18,839 nucleotides of DNA, from contig CAUPYP010000004.1 in the NCBI GenBank assembly GCA_963516005.1, positions 1 to 18,839 of the forward strand, written 5' to 3'. The notes below the pieces were generated by a model that searched no databases, was not told the DNA's origin, and saw only the letters and a program-made list of their open reading frames with translations. The DNA is from CAMUQR01 sp963516005 (lineage in GTDB: Bacteria > Patescibacteriota > Saccharimonadia > Saccharimonadales > Saccharimonadaceae). The position numbers were made by a program, and so were the translations under genes. Below are positions 6,478 through 14,826 of this stretch, one piece after another; the stretch's first letter is position 1; each line of letters begins with the position of its first letter.

Positions 6478-8985
6478 ATGCTTAAAAAAGTCGCACTCAT
6501 CGTTTTCATTAACCTAATCAGCTTAAGCTTTGCGGTGATGCGACAACAGCCAGTTAGCGCTACTCAGGGTAAAAAGCTCAACATCACCTTAATTGGCGAC
6601 TCCTATTCAGCCGGCAATGGCGGTGGTGGCTATACCGGCGTGCCGAATTGCTACCGCAGTCAGCACAACTGGGCACAGCGCTATATTCATTGGCTTAATC
6701 ATCAAGGAATTGCGACTACTTTTCAGAATCGCGCTTGCTCTGGTAGCAAAATTGAAGATCTCCACAATTATCGCAATCTCGAAACTTATCATAAGACCAC
6801 ATTATTACTGGGTAATTTAACTGGTGATTCTAATAAACTTCATAATACTATTGCACAGACGGGCGTTTGCAAAGCTTACACTGTTGATGATTCAATCGAA
6901 ACTAGCCTACAGATCACCAACTCCACTTATCTTCCGCGCACCAATCAGACAAAAGTAGCCTTTAAATGCGTTCAACGCCTTCGCCCTCAACTGGATTTTG
7001 TCGGTCCTGAAACAGATTTAGTGCTCATGACCATTGGTGGCAACGATCTAGACTTCGCCAACATTGTCAAACAATGTTTCTTTTTTGGCTTTCAATCTAG
7101 CTGTTCAGATTTAATTCGTAAAGCGAACAATAATCTAAAAGCAATGACAAAGAATATTAGTGAAATTTTCACCCAAATGCGCGCACGCGGTCTTCGTCCC
7201 GACGCTAAAGTCGTCCTCCTCGGTTATCCGCTCTTATCTATCAACAACAACCACACCATCGGACTATTACCACCTGGCTATCCAGTTGCCCAAGAAATCC
7301 GCGCCCTCGGTCTCGCTGGCAATCGCGCCCAAGCTACAGCAGTTGCCAACGATAACAAACAACATCCTGGTCAAGTCACATTCATTGACACTGTGCCTCG
7401 CCATTTTACCGGTCACGAGCCCGACCCGGATTTTTTCAGAGAAAACTCCCGCGGTTGGTTATACGAACTCAGTGGCTATTCCCTGCTCAACGTCCACGAA
7501 TTTTATCACCTCAATCCATTAGGCCATGCCAACTACGCCGAATTACTCCGACGATTACCGCTTCATGCTAACGCCAAACCCACCACTGCCAAATCGTCCA
7601 ACATTGATGTCGTCTTTAATATTGACACCACCGGATCGATGCGAAACCTACTCGACCACGCCAAAACTAACATTCGCTCCATTGTCGAACAAATTCGTAC
7701 CCAGTCTAACAGTGCGCGCTTCGCGATTACCACCTTTCGTGATTTTCCGGAAAGAACTCAAGAATCGACCGACTACCCTGCAAAAGTTAATTTAGATTTT
7801 TCATCTGATACTCAACACATCGAACAAGCGATTAGTGAGCTCAAAGCTGCTGGCGGAGGTGACATTCCAGAAACTGTCCTATCCGGTATTATGTCCGGCC
7901 TAAATCTTAAGTGGCGAGCCGGTGTGCACAAAACAGTTATTACCATTACCGATGCGACACCACACGACCCCGAGCCAATTAGCAACCTGACATCCGATCA
8001 AATCATTAAACGCTCGTTTGAAGTTGATCCCGCCGAGCTTTATTTTATCAGCCTGCAAGACAATACTCACTCATCATATACCAAGATGGCCAAATCCACT
8101 GGCGGGCAGGTTTTTCGTGCTAGCACTGAAATGGTGAGCGATATTTTACTCAAATCCATCGACCAAGTTGCTGGCAAACCTCACGCCTGGATTAATGGAC
8201 CTTATATCGCCAAACTCGGTCAACCACTCGAGATTAATGGCGCCGGATCCTATTCTAAAGTCGGCAAAATCGTCAAATACGAATGGGATTTTGATAGCGA
8301 CGGTCAAATTGATTTGACCAGCATTCAACCAATCATTACTCATACGTTCCATAAAGAACATTTCGGCCTAATGACGCTTAAAGTCACCGACAGTGCTAAC
8401 CTTACCAATGTTGCCAATACTCACCTAATTATCAGCCAAGATGGCGATGACGTCCCAACTGCCGTTGACAATTGCCCGTTAGTCGCCAACCCCGATCAAA
8501 GAGATAGTGATCAGGATGGCATTGGTGACCTCTGTGATGAAACACCCGGTATTGAACTACCAGAACACAACCGAGAGTATTTTGAGTGTTTAATTAAACA
8601 ACATTTTCACCCGGAAACCAAGTGCCAACATCTTATTAAAGAATCGCCAAATATCCCTGTTCAATCCAACGACACTCCAACTCCAACAACTACCAATCTT
8701 GATAGCTCGCCATGGCCAGAGTCACCAAGCATTACATCGCATCAGTCTCAACCAGCCCAACGCCCAACTCCAATAGCCATAACTCAAGCAACCACAACCC
8801 AACCACCACTCCCATCCAATACCGAATTGCCACTGGTGCGGGTTAATTCTCCACCTGAAGCTCATCAACAGCTCGAGCGCATCACGCCCAAAACCACCAA
8901 TCCAAAATGGCTATGGATTAGTTTACCAATTATCATTGCGAGTTTATTCGGTGGATATTTAATTATTCAAAAACTACGTCGCTAG
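6478..8985 (+). CDS. Surface SGNH hydrolase with vWA, PKD and thrombospondin-3 domains and C-terminal anchor
   Basis: An 835-residue multidomain exported protein. A signal peptide covers about 1-29 (hydrophobic VALIVFINLISLSFAV, then SAT). The SGNH/GDSL esterase domain (about 34-362) has block I GDSYSAGNG with candidate nucleophile Ser42, block III GGND (187-190), and the HLNPLGH block with candidate catalytic His344. A von Willebrand A domain (about 375-570) carries the metal-ion site D383-x-T-x-S387, GGGDIPE (459-465) and TDAT (491-494). A PKD/Ig-like domain (about 572-652) has YEWDFDSDGQID. A thrombospondin-3 calcium repeat is at 655-688. A Pro/Thr stalk (about 725-808) leads to a membrane helix (811-831) and a QKLRR stop-transfer tail. 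Family knowledge suggests an extracellular esterase fused to a metal-dependent adhesion module. The substrate (acylated glycan or lipid) is not deducible. It ends 12 bp from the stop of a convergent gene, with no terminator between. Confidence 0.93.
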   Translation: MLKKVALIVFINLISLSFAVMRQQPVSATQGKKLNITLIGDSYSAGNGGGGYTGVPNCYRSQHNWAQRYIHWLNHQGIATTFQNRACSGSKIEDLHNYRNLETYHKTTLLLGNLTGDSNKLHNTIAQTGVCKAYTVDDSIETSLQITNSTYLPRTNQTKVAFKCVQRLRPQLDFVGPETDLVLMTIGGNDLDFANIVKQCFFFGFQSSCSDLIRKANNNLKAMTKNISEIFTQMRARGLRPDAKVVLLGYPLLSINNNHTIGLLPPGYPVAQEIRALGLAGNRAQATAVANDNKQHPGQVTFIDTVPRHFTGHEPDPDFFRENSRGWLYELSGYSLLNVHEFYHLNPLGHANYAELLRRLPLHANAKPTTAKSSNIDVVFNIDTTGSMRNLLDHAKTNIRSIVEQIRTQSNSARFAITTFRDFPERTQESTDYPAKVNLDFSSDTQHIEQAISELKAAGGGDIPETVLSGIMSGLNLKWRAGVHKTVITITDATPHDPEPISNLTSDQIIKRSFEVDPAELYFISLQDNTHSSYTKMAKSTGGQVFRASTEMVSDILLKSIDQVAGKPHAWINGPYIAKLGQPLEINGAGSYSKVGKIVKYEWDFDSDGQIDLTSIQPIITHTFHKEHFGLMTLKVTDSANLTNVANTHLIISQDGDDVPTAVDNCPLVANPDQRDSDQDGIGDLCDETPGIELPEHNREYFECLIKQHFHPETKCQHLIKESPNIPVQSNDTPTPTTTNLDSSPWPESPSITSHQSQPAQRPTPIAITQATTTQPPLPSNTELPLVRVNSPPEAHQQLERITPKTTNPKWLWISLPIIIASLFGGYLIIQKLRR

Positions 8986-8997
8986 AACTAATCAAGG

Positions 8998-9966
8998 CTA
9001 TATTGCGTCGTGTTCATCTTCGATTTCTTGATTGACGATTTCCTCAATCACATCTTCGAGTGTGATAATTCCAATTTCGCGGTCGTCATCATCAAGCACT
9101 ACGAATAAATGGCTCCGCGTTTGGATCAATCGACTCAGCGCCGTATCCAAACCCGATCCCGCATAAATGTCATAAATCCGATCACGATACACCTGTGCCA
9201 CCGAAGTCGGCAACGACCGCCCCAACAGATCCTTCACATATAGCAACCCGACAAATTCATTTTTAAAACGTACCGGAATCCGTGATTTGCCCTGACGTTT
9301 CAAACGATTGAGCACCACCGTGTCAATTTGTGCGTTCAGATGCAAACTACAGACTTGTTTCAACGGCGTCATAATATCCGCCACTGTTTTACTACTAAAC
9401 CGCAAAGCCCCAGTGATAATCCGACTCTCTGTCTCATCCACCAGACTGTCTTTACTAGCTGCGTGTTCGTGAATAATTTCTTCCAGTTCATCATGAGTAT
9501 AAAGTTGTGGTGGTTCACTGCCTAAACACCGACCGATAATCTTAGAAACCGGCGTAGCAATCGGCCAAAACACCACATAAATTAAATCCAGTAGCCAGAA
9601 GAAATAACGCACCAACCGATACCCCCGCTGAGCAAAAATTGCCTGTGGCAAAATCTCACCAAAAGTCGTAATTAACAGTGTCGCTATCACCCCACCAACG
9701 ATACCATTAGTGATATTACCAAGCAAAATCGACATCGCTGTATTCACCCCAACATTACCGAGCAAAATACAAAAAATCAAATAATATCCATCCTTACGAT
9801 AGCGATAAACACGTTGCGCCAACTGATCACCGCGCTTAGCCTTACGCTTCAAATCAGCCGGCTTGACCATCATCAAACCGACATTCAACCCGGAAAACGC
9901 TCCACTCAAAAACAGCAACAAAACCGCCAAAACCAGCACTAACCAATCACCCATTACACTCGCCAA
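8998..9966 (-). CDS. CNNM/CorC-type DUF21-CBS membrane protein (HlyC-like)
   Basis: 322 residues. The N-terminal DUF21 membrane domain (about 5-150) shows its hallmarks: FSGLNVGLMMV (24-34), GNVGVNTAMS and GEILPQAIFA. The cytoplasmic part (about 160-322) holds an acidic linker (HDELEEIIHEHA), ITGALRFSSKTVADIMTP and a pair of CBS motifs that typically bind adenine nucleotides, ending LVVLDD-type and IITLEDVIEEIVNQEIEDE. Proteins of this family are linked to magnesium or cobalt efflux and resistance; older names call them hemolysin C-like without good reason. The small CorC_HlyC C-terminal domain of longer homologues is absent. The longest frame starts at TTG (9966). The ATG at 9954 with GGCGAG upstream is equally credible and removes four residues. 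A promoter with TTGCGC-17-TATAAT lies upstream. Confidence 0.92.
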   Translation of the reverse strand: MASVMGDWLVLVLAVLLLFLSGAFSGLNVGLMMVKPADLKRKAKRGDQLAQRVYRYRKDGYYLIFCILLGNVGVNTAMSILLGNITNGIVGGVIATLLITTFGEILPQAIFAQRGYRLVRYFFWLLDLIYVVFWPIATPVSKIIGRCLGSEPPQLYTHDELEEIIHEHAASKDSLVDETESRIITGALRFSSKTVADIMTPLKQVCSLHLNAQIDTVVLNRLKRQGKSRIPVRFKNEFVGLLYVKDLLGRSLPTSVAQVYRDRIYDIYAGSGLDTALSRLIQTRSHLFVVLDDDDREIGIITLEDVIEEIVNQEIEDEHDAI

Positions 9967-9994
9967 TCAACTAAGAAATTTAACATCAACCCGC

Positions 9995-10023
9995 ATTATA
10001 TAATAAAAAACATTTTCGCGCAA
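9995..10023 (-). promoter_or_regulatory. Predicted promoter for the DUF21-CBS gene
   Basis: Minus strand TTGCGC (10018-10023), exactly 17 bp, TATAAT (9995-10000). Start of transcription would be near 9988, leaving a leader of about 20-35 nt depending on the start codon. Confidence 0.6.
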
Positions 10024-10101
10024 TTATCCCAGCACATCACCATGAGTTCAACTTCATTTTAATTTCACAACAGTTTATGGCTAGCTTTATCAAGCAAAAA
10101 A

Positions 10102-10110
10102 TGAGATAAT
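10102..10110 (+). promoter_or_regulatory. Predicted extended -10 promoter for the peroxiredoxin gene
   Basis: TGAGATAAT gives an extended -10 (hexamer GATAAT 10105-10110) without a good -35. The AAAGGAG Shine-Dalgarno at 10134-10140 follows after an A/T-rich leader, placing the ATG at 10146. Confidence 0.45.
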
Positions 10111-10145
10111 GAAATAGCATTATTTTAAATTTTAAAGGAGATTTT

Positions 10146-10868
10146 ATGCAAGAATTTCATCATGATTGTGATTGCCCGGCTTGTCACGAAGCCTACCCAG
10201 AAGAAACTTTTAGCTTACCGCTAATCGGCGACAAAGCTCCAAGTTTCATCGCTAATACTACTAACGGCGAAATTAATTTCCCAGCTGATTACCAAGGCAA
10301 ATGGGTTATTTTGTTCAGCCACCCAGCTGATTTTACTCCAGTTTGTACAACTGAGTTTATGACTTTTGCAACTATGCAACAAGAATTTGCCGACCTTAAT
10401 ACCGAGCTAGTTGGTCTGTCAATCGACTCAATTTTCTCTCACATTGCTTGGATTAACAAAATCAAAGAAATTGAATTCGCTGGCATGAAAAATGTCGAAG
10501 TCAACTTCCCAATTATCGACGACCTGTCAATGGAAGTGGCGATGAAATATGGTATGATCCAGCCAAAACAATCTGAGACTTCAGCTGTTCGTGCTGTCTT
10601 CATCATCGACCCACAAGGTGTTATCCGCTCAATTTTCTACTACCCACAATCAACTGGCCGTAACTTTGCCGAACTCAAACGCGTCATCCAAGCCCTCCAA
10701 GCTACTGATGAATACGGCGTCGCTACCCCAGCTAACTGGCAACCAGGCGATCCAGCGATCATCCCACCAGTCAAAACTATCACTGAGGCTCGCACCAACC
10801 TCCAACAAGGTTCAACCGACGACCGCGAAGTTAAAGATTGGTTCATGGTTACCAAAAAGCTCCAATAG
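10146..10868 (+). CDS. Peroxiredoxin, Prx6 (1-Cys) type, with N-terminal CxCxxC
   Basis: 240 residues. Reduces peroxides in the cytoplasm through a peroxidatic cysteine. The AhpC/TSA fold starts near residue 25 (LPLIGDKAPSFIA). The active site is P60-ADFTPVC67-TTE, matching P-x3-T-x2-C of the family, with the supporting Arg in SAVRAVFIIDP. The C-terminal extension (about 175-240: ATPANWQPGDPAIIPP, DWFMVTKKLQ) is characteristic of the Prx6 class. The only cysteines in the whole protein are Cys67 and three in an N-terminal extension, HHDCDCPACHE (Cys8, Cys10, Cys13). That extension is not part of the Prx6 core I know; it could supply resolving cysteines or bind a metal (inference). The gene is monocistronic with a Shine-Dalgarno AAAGGAG, and shares a bidirectional terminator with nrdF. 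No signal peptide is seen. Confidence 0.95.
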   Translation: MQEFHHDCDCPACHEAYPEETFSLPLIGDKAPSFIANTTNGEINFPADYQGKWVILFSHPADFTPVCTTEFMTFATMQQEFADLNTELVGLSIDSIFSHIAWINKIKEIEFAGMKNVEVNFPIIDDLSMEVAMKYGMIQPKQSETSAVRAVFIIDPQGVIRSIFYYPQSTGRNFAELKRVIQALQATDEYGVATPANWQPGDPAIIPPVKTITEARTNLQQGSTDDREVKDWFMVTKKLQ

Positions 10869-10949
10869 TTTTGATGACAACCAGCAACGAGTAGCGCTGA
10901 TCAATCAGCCAACACTCAGTTCATTTTAAGGCGAACACGACTTTTCTTA

Positions 10950-10985
10950 AAAAATCCCTACTGTCATTTGATAGCAGGGATTTTT
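10950..10985. terminator. Bidirectional rho-independent terminator between the peroxiredoxin gene and nrdF
   Basis: AAAAATCCCT (10950-10959) pairs perfectly with AGGGATTTTT (10976-10985). After one mismatch an inner CTGTC/GATAG helix (one G-T pair) closes a 4-nt loop. A-run and T-run on opposite sides serve both converging transcripts. Confidence 0.95.
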
Positions 10986-10999
10986 GTTAGGCTGAAGTT

Positions 11000-12031
11000 T
11001 TAAATATCAAGTTCGTCGTCATCTTCAACCGTGAAATCATCGTCTTTAAGTTGTTCAACTTTCAGAGCTTTTTCGTAGTTGGTTGATTTTTTAGAGAAAA
11101 AGTCATGTTGAGTTGTTTCCACATTTAAGCCATTTAAAACAATTTGGTTGACTTCGCCAACTTCGTATTTATCCTCACGACCCATGTTCGCCAGCGCTCG
11201 GTTGGCATTGTATTTGAGGTATTCCTTAACTTCATGCACCAAACCGATTTCACTGTAGACTTGCTCGGTGTATTTAATATCGTTAGCCATCAATTTTTCA
11301 ATCATGTCGTTCACTTCGGCGTCGGCTTTTTTCTGCTCGGCTTTGGATAATTTAGCGTATTGTTCTTGCGCTAACAGCCCAATAAACGCCCCGTGAATCG
11401 ACTCATCGGCCACGATTTTTTTGATAATGTCGGCACTAGCTACCATCTCACCTTGCCCCGCCAACCATAATGGCAAGAAAAAGCCACTATAGAACAAGAA
11501 GCTTTCAAGCAAAATTGAGGTCACCATACCGAAATAAATGTCATAATCGCTGACATTCGGATCGTCGAGTTTGCGATATTTATCATCCAGCACTTGCGCT
11601 TTAAATTGAATATACGGATTTTCCTTGATCCATTCAAAAATCTCATCAATTTCCTCAGTTGAAGCTACCGTCGTAAAAATCGTCGAATAAGATTTCGCAT
11701 GGATTGACTCCATCATACACATAAACGACAGCACCGACTTGTTTTGCAGAGAATCCAGACAGTCAATCAACTTCGGCATACCAGTGTGTGATTGCTGAGT
11801 ATCAAGTAGCGTCAATCCACCCAACACTCGCTTATAAGCAGTGCGCATTTCCGGTGACAAACGCTTATACGAGTCAATATCTTTTGACGGAATATATTCA
11901 GTATCGACCCAAAATTGTTTGAGATTTTGCTCCCAAAAAGTTTCGACATAGTCATTTTCAGGCTTATTCCAGTTGACTGCCTCGAACACTTTTTTGTTTA
12001 GTTTTTGATCTTTTTGCAGTGATTTTTTCAT
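11000..12031 (-). CDS. nrdF: Class Ib ribonucleoside-diphosphate reductase beta subunit
   Basis: 343 residues. Holds the dimetal-tyrosyl radical cofactor that starts nucleotide reduction in NrdE. All ligands can be placed: D77 (LTLLDTQQS), E108 and H111 (MMESIHAKSY), radical Tyr115, E176 (ILLESFLFY), E210 and H213 (ADESIHGAF). Their spacing agrees with class Ib NrdF except for about eight extra residues between Tyr115 and E176. The C-terminus is unusually acidic (DDDFTVEDDDELDI); this tail normally docks into NrdE. Last gene of nrdHIEF: it starts 22 bp after the nrdE stop with an AAAGGA Shine-Dalgarno and is followed by a strong terminator. NrdI in the same operon argues for a manganese cofactor. 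Confidence 0.97.
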   Translation of the reverse strand: MKKSLQKDQKLNKKVFEAVNWNKPENDYVETFWEQNLKQFWVDTEYIPSKDIDSYKRLSPEMRTAYKRVLGGLTLLDTQQSHTGMPKLIDCLDSLQNKSVLSFMCMMESIHAKSYSTIFTTVASTEEIDEIFEWIKENPYIQFKAQVLDDKYRKLDDPNVSDYDIYFGMVTSILLESFLFYSGFFLPLWLAGQGEMVASADIIKKIVADESIHGAFIGLLAQEQYAKLSKAEQKKADAEVNDMIEKLMANDIKYTEQVYSEIGLVHEVKEYLKYNANRALANMGREDKYEVGEVNQIVLNGLNVETTQHDFFSKKSTNYEKALKVEQLKDDDFTVEDDDELDI

Positions 12032-12053
12032 ACAGATTCCTTTCTCATCAATC

Positions 12054-14147
12054 CTACACCGAACAACTCAAACAAGTTTCGATGGTGCTTTTGCGGGTGC
12101 GCGTGTAATAAAGCGACTTCAGACCCATTTTATGCGCATAAATGTAATATTTAGCAATATCACGCGTAGTTTCATTACTATTGGTGTGCAAAATCGTCGA
12201 AATACCTTGATCGATGTGACGTTGCACCACCGAGACCAGCTTAATCACATTTTTTTGATCCATATCATAAGCTGATTTATAGTAAAAAATATTGTCATTG
12301 GTCAAAAACGGCATCGGATAGAAAGTAGTACTATCACCATACTCGCGGACCTCAATCGGATCAACAATTGGCATAATCGAGCTGGTTGCACTCTGAATAT
12401 ACGACACCGACTGAGTTGGCGCAATCGCCAGACGATAGGCATTATACAGGCCATATTTTTTAACTTTGTCAGACAGCGCTTTCCAATCATCAACGGTTGG
12501 AATCTTAATACCGTCAAACAACACTTTGACTTTGTCGGTTTGCGGAACAAAATCTTTTTCTAAATACTTCGTAAAATATTCACCAGTGGCATAATCCGAT
12601 TGTTCAAAATCTTTGAACGTCGTCTTGCGATCTTTTGCAATTTCCATTGATCGCTCCAGCGAATAGAAATTCATCATCATAAAGAACACATTACAAAAAT
12701 CGAGCGCCTCTCGGCTTTCATAAGCAATCTGGTTTTTGACTAAATAACCGTGCAAATTCATCGCACCCAGACCAACACTGTGCAGTTCTTCATTAGCTTT
12801 TTTAATCGAAGGGACAATGTCAATATCGGTAATATCCGAGACTTGTGTCAGCGCGTCAATCGCGCCCTTAACCGCCTGCTTAATACGCTTGTTTTCCATG
12901 ACGTTAACGATATTGAGCGAGCCAAGGTTACAGGAGATTCCCCGACGGATTTGGTCTTTTTCGTAATATTGACCAATATCCGACACTTCCGATAACTGCA
13001 TAATTTCCGTACACAAGTTCGAGAATTTGACCGAACCCAGTTGACGCAGAGCATGGTCTTTATTGGCATTATCTTTAAAGAACAGATACGGATAACCAGA
13101 TTCTTTTTGGACTTGTGCAATCCGCACCAGCAATTGGCGAGCATCGAGTTTGCGTTTTTTGACTTGCGGATGTTCAACCAGCTGATCATACATCTCGTCC
13201 ATATCCATCTCATCAAGATCAACCCCAAACGCCTGACGCACTGTTAGTGGCGCAAATACATACATATCCTTGTCTTCAGCCACTAATTCCATAAACTTGC
13301 CTGGCGCGATAACCCCGATTGATAATGATTTAATCCGGATTTTTTCATCAACATTGACTTTCTTTGAGTCCAAAAATTCCTCGATGTCCCAGTGAAAAAT
13401 ATTAAGGTAAGCCACACCCGCGCCTGGCCGTTGACCGAGCTGGTTCGCATACGAAAACACATCTTCCATAATTTTCAGCACCGGCATCACACCACTAGCT
13501 CGGCCATCGATGCCTTTAATTGCTTCACCTCGAGCTCGTAATTTCGAGAAGTTGTAAGCCACACCGCCACCAATTGATGATAATTTCATTCCTTCATCAA
13601 TCGCATAGCCAATACCAGTCAGATTATCTCCAACCTCATCTAAGAAACATGACACCATTTGACCAGCTCGCACTTTACCAGCGTTTAAGAAAGTTGGCGT
13701 AGCTGGCTGGTATTCTTGGTTAATCATTAACTTGGCATATTCCAAGGCTTTTTTCTTGTCACCATCCGCTAAAAACAGCGCCACCGCCGCAATTCGATCC
13801 TCATAGCGTTCTAAGAAAAACTCGCCAGTATTATCCCGCAAGGCATAATTTTGGTAAAACTTAAACGCGCTCATGAACGACGGAAAACGAAATTTCTTAG
13901 CATAAACCAAGTCAAACACTTCCTCAATGTCGCTGAATTTATATTTTTTATAAAAATCAATATAATACTGATTCTCGATTAAATAATCCAATTTTTCACG
14001 CAAATCATGAAAAAACACCGTGTATTTATTAACGTGTTCTACGAAATAACTCCGTACCGCTTCTTTATCTTTGTCGAGGTTATAATTACCCTCGGCATCT
14101 TTTGACATCACCTGATTGTTCAGTAAAATCCAGTTTTTAACTGCCAT
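12054..14147 (-). CDS. nrdE: Class Ib ribonucleoside-diphosphate reductase alpha subunit
   Basis: 697 residues. Catalytic subunit that converts ribonucleoside diphosphates to deoxy forms for DNA synthesis. The start lacks an ATP-cone, as expected for class Ib, so overall dATP inhibition at that site is not predicted. Redox pair Cys167 (QMVSCFLDE) and Cys406 (ISCNLGSLN), thiyl-radical Cys379 within N377-L-C-T-E381, radical-transfer Tyr680-Tyr681 (LKSLYYTRT), and the C-terminal shuttle pair Cys692/Cys695 (ETCLSCSV) are all present. It starts with ATG after a GAGGAG Shine-Dalgarno and overlaps the nrdI end by 11 bp. The C-terminal CxxC is expected to be re-reduced by NrdH. Confidence 0.98.
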   Translation of the reverse strand: MAVKNWILLNNQVMSKDAEGNYNLDKDKEAVRSYFVEHVNKYTVFFHDLREKLDYLIENQYYIDFYKKYKFSDIEEVFDLVYAKKFRFPSFMSAFKFYQNYALRDNTGEFFLERYEDRIAAVALFLADGDKKKALEYAKLMINQEYQPATPTFLNAGKVRAGQMVSCFLDEVGDNLTGIGYAIDEGMKLSSIGGGVAYNFSKLRARGEAIKGIDGRASGVMPVLKIMEDVFSYANQLGQRPGAGVAYLNIFHWDIEEFLDSKKVNVDEKIRIKSLSIGVIAPGKFMELVAEDKDMYVFAPLTVRQAFGVDLDEMDMDEMYDQLVEHPQVKKRKLDARQLLVRIAQVQKESGYPYLFFKDNANKDHALRQLGSVKFSNLCTEIMQLSEVSDIGQYYEKDQIRRGISCNLGSLNIVNVMENKRIKQAVKGAIDALTQVSDITDIDIVPSIKKANEELHSVGLGAMNLHGYLVKNQIAYESREALDFCNVFFMMMNFYSLERSMEIAKDRKTTFKDFEQSDYATGEYFTKYLEKDFVPQTDKVKVLFDGIKIPTVDDWKALSDKVKKYGLYNAYRLAIAPTQSVSYIQSATSSIMPIVDPIEVREYGDSTTFYPMPFLTNDNIFYYKSAYDMDQKNVIKLVSVVQRHIDQGISTILHTNSNETTRDIAKYYIYAHKMGLKSLYYTRTRKSTIETCLSCSV

Positions 14148-14556
14148 AAAACTCCTCTATTTTGCTAATAATTTGTTGTAAAACTTGGTCGTTGCCGGCC
14201 AATTCATATTTTAATAAAAGTGGGACATGATAGTCGCGCGCAATAATATCGCCCGCTCGACCAAAAGTTTGTCCCCAATTCATATTGCCACTGACGGTCA
14301 CCGATTGTAATAAGTGCCGATGTTGTTGCAAAAAACGCTCCACTAGGGCTGGCACTTGCCCGACTCCCGTCGTAAACGTCACCAGATGGAACGGCTGATT
14401 AACCGTCACCCCATCCTGAATGCGAATTATCTGCCACTCGGGACGAGCTTGAGCTAATTTATCCATCAAACGCTTGGTGTTACCAGTCAAGCTAGCATAG
14501 ACCATCGTCACGTCAGACTGGCTCGGCTGACCGTCCGTCGCCCACTGAGTCGTCAT
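14137..14556 (-). CDS. nrdI: NrdI flavodoxin-like protein for NrdF cofactor assembly
   Basis: 139 residues. The flavodoxin-like FMN site is seen as VYASLTGNTKRL (19-30), with later flavin loops TTGVGQVPA and GNMNWGQTFG. NrdI delivers the oxidant that assembles the dimanganese-tyrosyl cofactor of NrdF. Its ATG directly follows the TAA of nrdH (TAAATG), with only a weak GAG-type ribosome site, so it is probably translated by coupling. Its end overlaps nrdE by 11 bp. The N-terminal MTTQWATDGQPSQSD is longer than in typical NrdI. No later ATG precedes the flavodoxin strand except Met18 (TMVYASL), so a shorter form is possible. Confidence 0.95.
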   Translation of the reverse strand: MTTQWATDGQPSQSDVTMVYASLTGNTKRLMDKLAQARPEWQIIRIQDGVTVNQPFHLVTFTTGVGQVPALVERFLQQHRHLLQSVTVSGNMNWGQTFGRAGDIIARDYHVPLLLKYELAGNDQVLQQIISKIEEFYGS

Positions 14557-14796
14557 TTACACCAACTCAGCCAGTTGGCGCAACCGGCCAGCATCAAAAC
14601 CAATAATCCGCTCCACCTCTGTCTCGCCATCAAGCACCACAACAGTTGGCACCGAGCGAATATTGTATTTGACGGCCATCTCAGGCTGATCAAATGGATT
14701 AATCGCCTCAAACGCCACACCAGCCTCGCCGAGCACCGCCGAGACCATTTCACACGGCTGGCAACCCTGCTTTTCAAATTTAATAATTTTTTTCAT
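14557..14796 (-). CDS. nrdH: NrdH-type glutaredoxin-like thioredoxin
   Basis: 79 residues with a thioredoxin fold and the redox motif C12-Q-P-C15 close to the N-terminus, followed by the cis-proline segment SVPTVVVLDG and the GFDAGRL turn. NrdH reduces the C-terminal cysteine pair of NrdE and is itself usually reduced by thioredoxin reductase. First gene of the nrdHIEF operon; the ATG at 14796 is preceded by GGGAG. Typical NrdH is 75-80 residues, so it is full length. A generic thioredoxin-like protein is the alternative, but position in the operon decides. Confidence 0.94.
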   Translation of the reverse strand: MKKIIKFEKQGCQPCEMVSAVLGEAGVAFEAINPFDQPEMAVKYNIRSVPTVVVLDGETEVERIIGFDAGRLRQLAELV

Positions 14797-14826
14797 TTAA
14801 CTTCTCCCTTTTAGTTAAACAATTCT

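Noticed and set aside
10591..10929. Plus-strand frame of 112 codons overlapping the peroxiredoxin gene
   Set aside because: Out-of-frame shadow of the C-terminal half of a clearly conserved gene; low-complexity Ser/Gln composition.
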